The notes below the pieces were generated by a model. It searched no databases, was not told the origin of the DNA, and was given only the letters and a program-made list of their open reading frames with translations. From positions 1 to 64,000 of the forward strand of contig JABTBR010000013.1 in NCBI GenBank assembly GCA_013284265.1: a stretch of DNA of 64,000 nucleotides, read 5' to 3'. Below, in pieces: positions 1 through 8,292 of the stretch; within the stretch, counting starts at the first letter, position 1, and each line of letters starts with the position of its first letter. This DNA is from Oxalobacteraceae bacterium (GTDB lineage: Bacteria > Pseudomonadota > Gammaproteobacteria > Burkholderiales > Burkholderiaceae_D). A program made the translations under genes and the position numbers.

Positions 1-58
1 CAAAGAGCCGGGGTCTGCCCCGCCGGGTCAGACCCCAGGGGTAAGCCGTGGGTTTTAG
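1..58. repeat. Dispersed palindromic repeat, copy 1 (cut by window edge)
   Basis: This partial copy reads AAAGAGCCGGGGTCTG, then GGGTCAGACCCCAGGGG, then GCCGTGGGTTTTAG. The same modules recur near 10.5, 41.5, 52.1 and 54.8 kb. It lies downstream of the LacI-type gene. The left arm is outside the window. The GGGTCTG/CAGACCC halves can pair, so the element would fold as a hairpin in RNA. Confidence 0.8.
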
Positions 59-97
59 AAGGTGGCCGGCGGCCCGCCAGCAGGGATATTCCCAGCC

Positions 98-1189
98 TCA
101 GGCCGCCAGCGCGGCCACTGGCGGCGGCAGCAGGCGGGCGGTGGCGCCCTCGATGAACTGGGCGCCGAAGATGCGCCGCTCCGGCGCCGGGTCGCGGCTG
201 TCGATCACATGGCACAGCAGGTCGGCGGCGGCCTGGGACATTTTCTGGATGGGCTGGCGCAAGGTTGTCAGGTTGTAGCTGAGCCAGTTGGAGGGCTCGA
301 CCGCGTCGAAGCCGGCCACCGACAGTTCGCCGGGCACATCGATATGCAGTTCGTGGCGGGCGCAGTCCAGGCAGCCGATGGCCATGACGTCGTTGCCGCA
401 GACGATGGCGTCGGGCACCTTGCCCAGCTGTTTGACGATTTCGCGCAGGCCGGCCGCGCCGCTGCTGTAGTCATAGCGTCCGTGCACCAGCACGGCCGGC
501 GGCAGGCCCAGCTCGGACAGCAGGCTGATGGCGATCTGGCGCCGTTCGATCGATAACTGGGAATCGGCCGGGCCATCGATGATGCCGAACTGGCGGTGGC
601 CGGCCGCCACCAGCCGGTTCAGCAGCATGCGGCTGCTGTCCTGCTGGTCGCAGGCGATGCTGTTGACGGGCTGGCCACGGGTGGCGCGGTTGAGCACCAC
701 CAGCGGCACCTGGCGGCGCGCGAATTCGGCCACCTGTTCATTGCTCAGGCTGGCGGCGGCGATCACGCCGTCGACCTGGTATTGCCAGATATCGGGCAGG
801 ATGCGGCCGACGTCGGCTTCGCGTTCGAGCGAGAACAGCAGCACGCGCTTGCCCTGGCGCGCCAGTTGCAGGCTCAGCGCCGACAGCGCTTCCGGGTAGT
901 ACAGATTGGCCATATTGGTCATGATCACGGCCACCATATTGCTGCGCCGGGTGATCAGGCTGCGCGCGGCCGCGTTGGGGATATAGTCGAGGCTGGCGGC
1001 GGCCTTCATCACGCGGTTGCGGGTATCCTTGGAGACGCTGGCGCCGGGCTTGAAGCAGCGCGAGACGGCCGATTGCGACACGCCGGCCGCCAGTGCCACG
1101 TCGTAGGAAGTGACGCGGCGGGCCAGCGCGGGGTGCGTGTCGGGATGGTCAACAGAAGAGGGCGGGCTGGCTAACTGGATTTTTTTCAT
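98..1189 (-). CDS. LacI-family transcriptional regulator
   Basis: A 363-residue DNA-binding regulator. After a roughly 25-residue extension comes a LacI helix-turn-helix (TSYDVALAAGVSQSAVSRCF, about residues 27-46) and hinge region (YIPNAAARSLITRRS). A periplasmic-binding-like effector domain follows to about residue 350, with the family pattern VCGNDVMAIGCLDCARHELH near residue 265. Proteins of this kind usually bind a sugar or related effector and repress an adjacent catabolic operon. That operon is not visible: the gene upstream is a divergent chaperone and the downstream side is cut off, so the effector cannot be named. The ATG at 1187-1189 fits the HTH position, although the N-terminal extension is longer than usual. 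Confidence 0.9.
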   Translation of the reverse strand: MKKIQLASPPSSVDHPDTHPALARRVTSYDVALAAGVSQSAVSRCFKPGASVSKDTRNRVMKAAASLDYIPNAAARSLITRRSNMVAVIMTNMANLYYPEALSALSLQLARQGKRVLLFSLEREADVGRILPDIWQYQVDGVIAAASLSNEQVAEFARRQVPLVVLNRATRGQPVNSIACDQQDSSRMLLNRLVAAGHRQFGIIDGPADSQLSIERRQIAISLLSELGLPPAVLVHGRYDYSSGAAGLREIVKQLGKVPDAIVCGNDVMAIGCLDCARHELHIDVPGELSVAGFDAVEPSNWLSYNLTTLRQPIQKMSQAAADLLCHVIDSRDPAPERRIFGAQFIEGATARLLPPPVAALAA

Positions 1190-1406
1190 CGTCTCGGCAT
1201 GTTGATCGCCTTGATGGCTGTCAGAGCGGCCACCCGGCGTACTTTAAGGCTAGCATAGCGTGAATACTTCCCGTGTGGCAATGGTTTGCCGCTGGGCAAG
1301 TCGAAAGATTTCATCAGAATGCACATTTACGGGTAAGCAATCTATTTCTGTCAGGCGTGGGCGTTTTCTGATAATATAACGCCCCTTTATTACGTGAAGG
1401 GTCGAC

Positions 1407-2657
1407 ATGGCCAATGCATGTGGTGTCGATTTTGGCACGTCAAATTCCACCGTCGGCTGGGTGCGTCCCGGCCACCCGGTCATGCTGGGTCTGGAGGATG
1501 GCAAGACCACCTTGCCATCGGTGGTGTTCTTCAATGCCGAGGACGAAGAAGTCAGTTTTGGGCGCGCCGCGCTGGCCGAATATCTGGCCGGCTACGAGGG
1601 CCGCCTGATGCGTTCCCTCAAGAGCCTGCTCGGTACCAGCCTGATCGACGGCCAGACCGAGGTGGGCGGACGCGCACTGCCGTTCCGGATGTTGCTGGCC
1701 CAGTTCATAGGCGAACTCAAGCACCGCGCCGAGAAGGCCGCCGGCCGCCAGTTCACCTCGGCCGTGTTCGGCCGCCCGGTGCATTTCATCGATGACAGCA
1801 AGGCCAACGACCAGCTGGCCGAGGATACCCTGGCCGAGGTGGCCCGTTCGGTGGGCTTCAAGGATATCGCCTTCCAGTTCGAGCCGATCGCGGCCGCCTT
1901 CGATTACGAGTCGCAGATTTCGCGCGAAGAACTGGTGCTGATCGCCGACATCGGCGGCGGTACTTCGGACTTTTCGCTGGTGCGCCTGGCCCCGGAACGG
2001 GTGCAGAAGGCCGACCGGCGCGACGATATCCTGGCCAATGGCGGCGTGCACATCGGCGGCACCGACTTCGATAAATACCTGAGCCTGTCGTCGGTGATGC
2101 CGCTGCTGGGCTATGGCAGCCGCCTGCGCAACAATAGCGAAGTGCCGTCGAGCTACTTCTTCAATCTGGCCACCTGGCATACCATCAACCTGGCTTACAC
2201 CAAGAAGATGTGGACCCAGTTGTCCGACATCAGCCGCGACGCGGCCGAACCGGACAAGCTGGGCCGCCTGCAAAAGCTGATTGACCAGCGCGCCGGCCAC
2301 TGGCTGGCAATGAAGGTGGAAGAGGGCAAGATCGCATTGTCCGGCAATCCCCTGATCGAGCTGGAACTGGACCGCTTGTCGCCCGCCAGCACCATCGAAC
2401 TGCATCGCGCCGGCTTCGATGAGGCGATAGTCCATCTGGTCGGCTCGGTCGAGCAGACGGTGTTGCAATTGCTGCGCGACGCGGGGGTGACGCCGGATCA
2501 GGTCGACACGGTGTTCTTCACCGGCGGTTCCAGCGGCGTGCTGTCGCTGCGCGAAAAGATCGCCGCCGTGGTACCCTCCGCCCGCAAGGTCGAAGGCGAC
2601 CTGTTCGGCAGTATCGGCGCCGGCCTGGCGCTGGACGCCGTGCGCAAGTTCGGATAA
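1407..2657 (+). CDS. Hsp70-family chaperone, YegD-like
   Basis: A 416-residue protein built from the actin-like ATPase domain only. Phosphate-binding motifs are readable: CGVDFGTSNSTVGW at residues 5-18, LIADIGGGTSDFSLV near 180 and TVFFTGGSSGVLSLR near 370. The C-terminal substrate-binding domain and lid of DnaK are absent, which matches the E. coli YegD type of short Hsp70. Its partners are unknown; no J-domain protein or nucleotide-exchange factor lies nearby. A GAAGGG ribosome site precedes the ATG. It is followed after 17 bases by the exonuclease gene, so the two are probably co-transcribed. Function beyond ATP-dependent folding or quality control is inferred from the family. Confidence 0.88.
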   Translation: MANACGVDFGTSNSTVGWVRPGHPVMLGLEDGKTTLPSVVFFNAEDEEVSFGRAALAEYLAGYEGRLMRSLKSLLGTSLIDGQTEVGGRALPFRMLLAQFIGELKHRAEKAAGRQFTSAVFGRPVHFIDDSKANDQLAEDTLAEVARSVGFKDIAFQFEPIAAAFDYESQISREELVLIADIGGGTSDFSLVRLAPERVQKADRRDDILANGGVHIGGTDFDKYLSLSSVMPLLGYGSRLRNNSEVPSSYFFNLATWHTINLAYTKKMWTQLSDISRDAAEPDKLGRLQKLIDQRAGHWLAMKVEEGKIALSGNPLIELELDRLSPASTIELHRAGFDEAIVHLVGSVEQTVLQLLRDAGVTPDQVDTVFFTGGSSGVLSLREKIAAVVPSARKVEGDLFGSIGAGLALDAVRKFG

Positions 2658-2674
2658 CCCCATAGAAAGCCGCC

Positions 2675-3310
2675 ATGCCCGTATTTGACAAACCGATCGT
2701 CATGCTCGACTTCGAGACCACGGGCCTGTCGCCCGCCATGGGCGACCGCATCACCGAGGTGGCGGCCTTGCGCATCGTCGACGGCCGGATCGTCGACCGC
2801 TATGTATCCCTGATCAATTGCGACGTGCGCATTCCCTCTTTCATCACCGGGCTGACCGGCATCACCCAGGCCATGGTCGATGGCGCGCCGCCGGTGGACC
2901 AGGTGGTCCCGGAGCTGCTCGATTTTATCGGCGGCGATACCCTGTCGGCCCATAACGCCAGCTTCGACGAGAAATTCCTCTGCGCCGAGGCCGAACGGCT
3001 GGGACTGGCGCCGCGCCATCAGGGGCTGCTGTGTTCGCTCAAACTGTCGCGCCGGGTGTTTCCGAACCTGCCCAGCTACAAGCTCGGTACGCTGTCGGGC
3101 CAGCTGGGCATCCGCTTCCGCAGCGCGGCCCACAGGGCCGAGTCGGATGCGGAAGTGGCGGCGCAGGTGCTGATCCATATCGGAGAGCACCTCGGCCGCA
3201 CCTATGGCTTTGCCGCCGTCGATCCCGGCCTGCTGCTGTCGGTCAACAAGCTGGCCGCCGCCAAGGTGCACCAGTATCTGCAAAAACAGGCGCCCGCCGC
3301 GCGCGTCTGA
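2675..3310 (+). CDS. DEDDh-type 3'-5' exonuclease (DnaQ/PolC-epsilon-like)
   Basis: A 211-residue nuclease of the DnaQ fold. The three exonuclease motifs are visible: ExoI with D and E in MLDFETTGLSP (about residues 9-19), ExoII in LSAHNASFDEKFL (about 91-103), and ExoIII with the H and D of HRAESDAEVAAQ (about 153-164). The spacing Hx4D makes it the DEDDh subclass, which removes 3' nucleotides with two metal ions. It is a stand-alone domain without polymerase or UvrC-like extensions. It may take part in DNA repair or RNA trimming; the sequence does not decide. It probably shares a transcript with the Hsp70-like gene just upstream. Confidence 0.88.
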   Translation: MPVFDKPIVMLDFETTGLSPAMGDRITEVAALRIVDGRIVDRYVSLINCDVRIPSFITGLTGITQAMVDGAPPVDQVVPELLDFIGGDTLSAHNASFDEKFLCAEAERLGLAPRHQGLLCSLKLSRRVFPNLPSYKLGTLSGQLGIRFRSAAHRAESDAEVAAQVLIHIGEHLGRTYGFAAVDPGLLLSVNKLAAAKVHQYLQKQAPAARV

Positions 3311-3356
3311 TCTCCGCGTTTGATCCTCATGTTTAATCCTCGCGTTTGATCCCCGC
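3311..3356. repeat. Short degenerate tandem repeat
   Basis: Directly after the exonuclease stop, the words CGCGTTTGATC, ATGTTTAATC and CGCGTTTGATC follow one another at about 13-14 base spacing, each preceded by CT or CC. It is a three-unit degenerate tandem repeat with no coding role seen. The rest of the gap to the next gene (3357-3507) shows nothing I can name. Confidence 0.5.
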
Positions 3357-3507
3357 AGGCAATCTTGAAATGATGCAATTCTGTCATTTCATTTGAGCCT
3401 GCTCAAATACCGCTCTGCCAACCATTTTATGATTTAAACAACACTGGCGCGCCATGACGGCGCATCTGCGCGCGCCGGTCCCGCCGCCGCTGCGCTGGAG
3501 TTTGAAC

Positions 3508-4941
3508 ATGAAAAACCTGGACACAGCGCAAGACGGGCATTCCAGCTACGTCTGGTATCGCGACGCCGCCGAGCAGGGCAACCCCTACGCCCAATTCAAT
3601 CTGGCGCTGATGTACAAGCGCGGCCAGGAAGTTGCGCGCGACGACGGCGCCGCCTTCGGCTGGATGCGGCTGGCCGCGCTGCAGGGCATCGCCTTTGCGC
3701 AAAATCATCTGGGTGCCATGTATTACAACGGCCGCGGCACCGCGCGCTGCGATGGCGAGGCGCTGGTCTGGTTCCAGCGCGCCGCCGTGCAGGGCGACGC
3801 CTCGGCCCAGCAAAACCTGGGCATCCTGTATAAAAAAGGCCGTGGCGTGGCGCGCTGCGACGAGCAGGCCCTGCTCTGGTTCCAGCGTGCGGCCGAGCAG
3901 GGCGTGGCCAGCGCCCAGACCCTGCTGGGCGAGTGCTATGCGCGCGGGCGCGGCGCCGCGCGCGACGATGCACTGGCGCTGGCCTGGTTCCGCAAGGCCG
4001 CCTTGCAGGGCGAGGCGCTGGCGCAGCGTCAGCTGGGCCTGATGTACCGGCGCGGCCAGGGCGTGCTCCAGAGCGACCAGCAGGCGCTGGCCTGGTTCCG
4101 CCAGGCCGCCGCCCAGGGTGACGCGGTGGCGCAGCGCCAGCTCGGCGCCGCCTATGCCGAGGGCCGCGGGGTGGCGGCCGATGCGCTGCGCGCCTATGCC
4201 TGGCTGGCGCGCGCGGCCGAGCAGGACGACGCCGACGCCCAGTTCAATCTGGGCATCATGCTGGCCAACGGCCAGGGCGTCGATAAGGACGAGGCCGCCG
4301 CTTTCCGCTGGTATCGCCGCGCGGCCGAATCGGGCCACATGCTGGCCCAGTACAATCTGGGCGGCATGTATGCGCACGGGCGCGGCGTGGAGCGCGATCC
4401 GCTGCGCGCGCTTGACTGGTATTCGCTGGCGGCCCAGCAGGGCGCGCCGAACGCCCAGTTCAATGTGGGTGTCATTTATGCCAACGGCCAGGGCGTGGCG
4501 CGCGACGAGGAGCGCGCCGTGGCCTGGTACCGCGCCGCCGCAGCCCAGGGCGACGCCAGCGCCCAGAACAACCTGGGCGTGATGTACGCCAACGGCCAGG
4601 GCGTGCCGGCCGACGATGCCCAGGCGGTGATCTGGTACCGGCTGGCGGCCGAGCAGGGCCATGCCTTGGCCCAGTACAATCTGGGTGGCATGTATCGGGC
4701 CGGTCGCGGCGTGGCGCGCGACCGGGTGCAGGCCCAGATGTGGATGGCGCTGGCGGCCGAGGGTGGTGACACTACGGCCGTGCTCAACTGCAAGCGCTGC
4801 GCCTTGCTACTGAGCACGGCCGATCTGGGCCGCGTGCGCCGGCTGGTGCGCCAGTGGCATGCGGCGCGCGGCGCCAGCCCCATAGCGGCCGCGCCGCCGC
4901 AGCCCAAACGGCCTGGCCACGGCGCCGGCGATATGCGTTGA
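3508..4941 (+). CDS. Sel1-repeat protein with 11 tandem 36-residue repeats
   Basis: A 477-residue alpha/alpha solenoid protein. From about residue 30 to 425 it consists of eleven Sel1-like repeats, all exactly 36 residues, with the pattern A-Q-x-N-L-G-x-M-Y-x-x-G-x-G-V-x-x-D, then A-x-x-W-Y/F-R-x-A-A-x-Q-G, preceded by a half repeat. Sel1 repeats act as protein-protein scaffolds. No signal peptide or membrane segment is visible, so a cytoplasmic adaptor is likely. I prefer the ATG at 3508 because GGAG lies seven bases upstream; an in-frame ATG at 3454 has no ribosome site. The C-terminal tail is rich in Ala, Pro and Arg. The unbroken period corresponds to a 108-bp DNA repeat that could expand or contract. 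Confidence 0.85.
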   Translation: MKNLDTAQDGHSSYVWYRDAAEQGNPYAQFNLALMYKRGQEVARDDGAAFGWMRLAALQGIAFAQNHLGAMYYNGRGTARCDGEALVWFQRAAVQGDASAQQNLGILYKKGRGVARCDEQALLWFQRAAEQGVASAQTLLGECYARGRGAARDDALALAWFRKAALQGEALAQRQLGLMYRRGQGVLQSDQQALAWFRQAAAQGDAVAQRQLGAAYAEGRGVAADALRAYAWLARAAEQDDADAQFNLGIMLANGQGVDKDEAAAFRWYRRAAESGHMLAQYNLGGMYAHGRGVERDPLRALDWYSLAAQQGAPNAQFNVGVIYANGQGVARDEERAVAWYRAAAAQGDASAQNNLGVMYANGQGVPADDAQAVIWYRLAAEQGHALAQYNLGGMYRAGRGVARDRVQAQMWMALAAEGGDTTAVLNCKRCALLLSTADLGRVRRLVRQWHAARGASPIAAAPPQPKRPGHGAGDMR

Positions 4942-5049
4942 TCAAAAGAAACAATATTGATTTTAACAGGGGCTTTTGCGCACAAAAGCTACCGTCCGCA
5001 AATGGGCAAGCGCTACAATAGATCGTCTATTTTCTCGCCAGGCCCGCCG

Positions 5050-5685
5050 ATGTTTCTCCGTCCCGCCGCGCCCGCTTTACTGGTGTGTACGCTGCTGGCC
5101 GCTGCCCAGGCCGCCGCCACGGGCGTCGCCGTCCAGGTGCAGGATGCCAGCGGCAAGGTCTTGCCCGATACGATCATCTTTGCCGAGCAGGACGGCGGCG
5201 CCACGCCCAAACCCCTGCGTGGCGGCGAGATCGAACAAAAAAACCTGAAGTTTCAGCCGCTGGTGACGGTGGTGCAGACAGGCAGCAAGATCGCCTTCCC
5301 GAACAATGACAAGGTCAGGCACCACATCTATTCGTTTTCTCCGGTCCACAAGTTCGACCAGAAGCTGTATTCCGGCACCAGCGCCGCGCCGCAGCTGTTC
5401 GACAAGGCGGGCATCGTGGTGCTTGGCTGCAATATCCACGACAAAATGGTGGCCTACGTGAAGATAGTCGACACGCCGTATTTTGCCAAGACCGACGGTT
5501 CCGGTGCGGCCCGCATCGAGCTGCCGCCGGGAAAGTATGTGCTCAAGGCCTGGCACTTCAACACCGTGGGCGGGCTGACGCCGGAACAGAATATCGTGGT
5601 GGCGCCGGGCGATGCACTCAGTAGCGCCGTCTTCAAACTGCCGATGAAACCGCCCGCGCCCGACGCCGACGCGCCGGGATACTGA
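5050..5685 (+). CDS. Periplasmic cupredoxin-domain protein (methylamine-utilisation-like)
   Basis: A 211-residue exported protein. Residues 1-23 form a signal peptide ending in AQAAATG. Residues 25-140 resemble a plastocyanin-type cupredoxin with all copper ligands readable: His91 or His92 in RHHIYSF, then Cys127, His130 and Met133 in GCNIHDKM. The remaining part (PPGKYVLKAWH and following) looks like a carboxypeptidase-regulatory beta-sandwich. Such proteins are often labelled methylamine utilisation proteins, but no methylamine dehydrogenase genes are present, so a small copper or redox carrier role is more cautious. It ends 24 bases before a membrane GGDEF-EAL protein and is probably co-transcribed with it. 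The start at 5050 is chosen because the signal peptide begins there; an upstream in-frame ATG at 4957 would bury it. Confidence 0.82.
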   Translation: MFLRPAAPALLVCTLLAAAQAAATGVAVQVQDASGKVLPDTIIFAEQDGGATPKPLRGGEIEQKNLKFQPLVTVVQTGSKIAFPNNDKVRHHIYSFSPVHKFDQKLYSGTSAAPQLFDKAGIVVLGCNIHDKMVAYVKIVDTPYFAKTDGSGAARIELPPGKYVLKAWHFNTVGGLTPEQNIVVAPGDALSSAVFKLPMKPPAPDADAPGY

Positions 5686-5709
5686 ACCGCCTAGCCAGGA
5701 CTTGCCCCC

Positions 5710-8136
5710 ATGCGTTTCCGCAGCCTCGAAAGCCGGATCGTCACCCTGTTCCTTGTACTGATCGTCGCGGTGCAGGTGATCGGCTTGGTGGTGATCCAGC
5801 GCGGCATCGACAGCAATGCGCGGCTGGCGATCAGCAGCGAATTGCATAACGGCGCCAAGGTGTTCCGCCGCCTGCTCGACCAGAATGCCCAGAGCCTGCG
5901 CTTCGGCGCGCGCCTGCTTGCGCGCGATACGGCCTTTGTGGCCGCCATCGGCAATAACGACGAGAGCGATCACGCCACCATCGAGTCGGCGCTGGCCAAT
6001 AGCGGGCGGCGCATCAAGGCCTCGCTGTCGATGCTGATCAGCGCCGAGCGCAAGATCAGCGTGTCGACCAATCCGGCCCAGTCGGGCGCGCTGGAAAAAC
6101 AGGTGCAGGCCATGCTCGACCTGTCCGAACAGGCCGACGGTGCCAACGGCATCGCCATCGTCGAACGCCGTCCTTACCAGATCGTGGTCATGCCGATCAA
6201 GGCACCGGTGACCATAGGCTGGATCGTGATGACCTTCCCGATCGACCGCCAACTGGCCCAGGATATGCGCGACGTCAGCTCGCTGCACACCACCATCCTG
6301 TCGCGCGACGCCAGGGGCCAGTGGCTATCGGTCGGCTCGACCTTCCTGTCGCCGTCGGTGGTGGGGCTGGTGGCGCAGATGCAGGCGCTGGCCGCGCCGG
6401 GCGACGCGCCCTTCGACCTGACCGTCGAAGGCAGCAAGTTCAGTGCGCGCCAGATGCTGATCGGCGAATCGGGCGGCGAGCGCGCCAGCGTGGTGCTGGC
6501 CCGCTCGATCGACGAGGCCAAGAGCGAATATGCGCGGCTCGAGCGCTGGCTGGCAGGCCTGACCTTCGCCGGCATCGCCATTTCGGCGCTGGTCAGCGTG
6601 GTCACCGCCAAGCGCATCGCCCAGCCGCTGACCGCGTTGGCGGCGACCGCGCGCCGGCTCGAACAGGGCGACTACAAGGGCCAGATCGACACCGCGCGCA
6701 AGGACGAGATCGGGGCGCTGGCGCGCGCCTTCGACAGCATGCGCGAGGGGATCGCCAAGCGCGAGCAGGAAATCCGCCGGCTCGCTTACTGGGACACGCT
6801 GACCAATCTGCCGAACCGCGCCCAGTTCGTGCTGTTGCTGAACGATTCGATCGCCGACGCCGTGCGGCGCGAGCAGTCGGTGTTCGTGCTGATGATGGAT
6901 CTGGACCGCTTCAAGCACGTCAACGATGTGATGGGGCACAGCTTCGGCGATGCGCTGCTGCGCCAGGTGGCGGCGCGGCTGCAGCTGCTGCTGGCCAACC
7001 GGCGCCACTCCTCGGCCCAGGTGGCGCGCCTGGGGGGCGATGAATTTGCGATCCTGCTGCCGGGCTTCGATATCGATCAGGCCCAGCTGGTCGCGCGCGA
7101 AGTGCTGCAGGCGCTGGAGACCCCGCTCTCGCTGGAAGACCAGATGGTCGACATCGGCGCCGGCCTGGGCATCGCCGGCTATCCGGAACACGGGCGCGAC
7201 GCCGAACACCTGCTCAGCATGGCCGAAGTGGCGATGTACACCGCCAAGCAGCGCAACGATGGCGCCGTGGTCTACGACGTCGCCTTCGACAAATCCAGCG
7301 AAAAGAGTTTGTCGCTGCTGTCCGAACTGCGCAATGCGATCGAGCGCAACGAGTTCCGCCTGTTCGTCCAGCCCAAGATCACGCTCGGCAGCGGCAAGGT
7401 GGTGGGGGTGGAGTCGCTGGTGCGCTGGGCCCATCCGGAGCGCGGCAATGTATTCCCGGACGAGTTCATTCCCTTCGCCGAGCAGACCGGCTTTATCCGC
7501 GTGCTGACGCGCTGGGTGCTGGAGCAATCGGCCCAGCTGTGCCACGAGCTGGCCGCGCGCGGCGTGCATCTGAAGGTGTCGGTCAACCTGTCCACCCGCG
7601 ATCTGCTCGACCAGGACTTGCCGGGCAAGTTCGCCGACATCCTGCTGCGGCACAAGGTATCGCCGGCCTCGTTCTGCCTGGAGATCACCGAAAGCGCCAT
7701 CATGGACGATCCGGTGCGCGCCCAGCAGACCTTGGAACGCCTGCACCTGATGGGCGTGGACCTGTCGATCGACGATTTCGGCACCGGCTATTCCTCGCTG
7801 GCCTATCTGAAAAAACTGCCGGTCGATGAACTCAAGATCGACAAATCCTTCGTGCTGAATATGGAAAGCGATGAGGGCGACACCAAGATCGTCCGTTCCA
7901 CCATCGACCTGGGTCACAACATGGGCTTGCGCGTGGTGGCCGAAGGCATCGAGAGCGAGGCCGTGTGGCGCCTGCTGGCCGCGCTGGGCTGCGACCAGGG
8001 CCAGGGCTACTTCATGAGCCGGCCGATTCCCGGCGAGCAGTTGATCGCCTGGATGGAGAAATGGCATGCCCCGGTCGATATCGACGGGGCGCCCGCCAGC
8101 GAGGCCGCCGCCGCTCAGGTCACGCTGGCCGAATAA
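5710..8136 (+). CDS. Membrane GGDEF-EAL c-di-GMP enzyme with periplasmic sensor and HAMP
   Basis: An 808-residue inner-membrane protein. A transmembrane helix (about residues 11-31) and a second one (about 278-300) enclose a periplasmic sensor region, followed by HAMP (to about 350), GGDEF (about 370-540) and EAL (about 550-795). The cyclase signature GGDEF is intact at 442-446. The RxxD product-inhibition site normally just before it reads HSSA, so feedback control is probably lost. In the EAL domain the first motif is E568-S-L, and DDFGTGYSS (688-696), ELKIDKSF and EGIES are retained, so phosphodiesterase activity is plausible. It lies 24 bases after the cupredoxin gene, which could feed its periplasmic sensor. 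Net direction of c-di-GMP turnover cannot be told from sequence. Confidence 0.92.
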   Translation: MRFRSLESRIVTLFLVLIVAVQVIGLVVIQRGIDSNARLAISSELHNGAKVFRRLLDQNAQSLRFGARLLARDTAFVAAIGNNDESDHATIESALANSGRRIKASLSMLISAERKISVSTNPAQSGALEKQVQAMLDLSEQADGANGIAIVERRPYQIVVMPIKAPVTIGWIVMTFPIDRQLAQDMRDVSSLHTTILSRDARGQWLSVGSTFLSPSVVGLVAQMQALAAPGDAPFDLTVEGSKFSARQMLIGESGGERASVVLARSIDEAKSEYARLERWLAGLTFAGIAISALVSVVTAKRIAQPLTALAATARRLEQGDYKGQIDTARKDEIGALARAFDSMREGIAKREQEIRRLAYWDTLTNLPNRAQFVLLLNDSIADAVRREQSVFVLMMDLDRFKHVNDVMGHSFGDALLRQVAARLQLLLANRRHSSAQVARLGGDEFAILLPGFDIDQAQLVAREVLQALETPLSLEDQMVDIGAGLGIAGYPEHGRDAEHLLSMAEVAMYTAKQRNDGAVVYDVAFDKSSEKSLSLLSELRNAIERNEFRLFVQPKITLGSGKVVGVESLVRWAHPERGNVFPDEFIPFAEQTGFIRVLTRWVLEQSAQLCHELAARGVHLKVSVNLSTRDLLDQDLPGKFADILLRHKVSPASFCLEITESAIMDDPVRAQQTLERLHLMGVDLSIDDFGTGYSSLAYLKKLPVDELKIDKSFVLNMESDEGDTKIVRSTIDLGHNMGLRVVAEGIESEAVWRLLAALGCDQGQGYFMSRPIPGEQLIAWMEKWHAPVDIDGAPASEAAAAQVTLAE

Positions 8137-8292
8137 AAAACGCCAGGCGCTGCTCGCTTGCATGTTAAATTTGTTATGAATCAGGCTATGATCATCGGCG
8201 GCGCGCGGCCTTGTCCCCGCGCCGATTTTTTGCGACGGCGCCCGCTGCGCCGCCCTGTTTTTCAGCTAAGTTCAGACAGAGACGGAACCATC

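Noticed and set aside
1250..1534. A 94-codon minus-strand frame between LacI and the Hsp70-like gene
   Set aside because: It overlaps the Hsp70 start, has no recognisable motif and no clear ribosome site. The gap 1190-1406 otherwise holds only the two divergent promoters, which I could not place.
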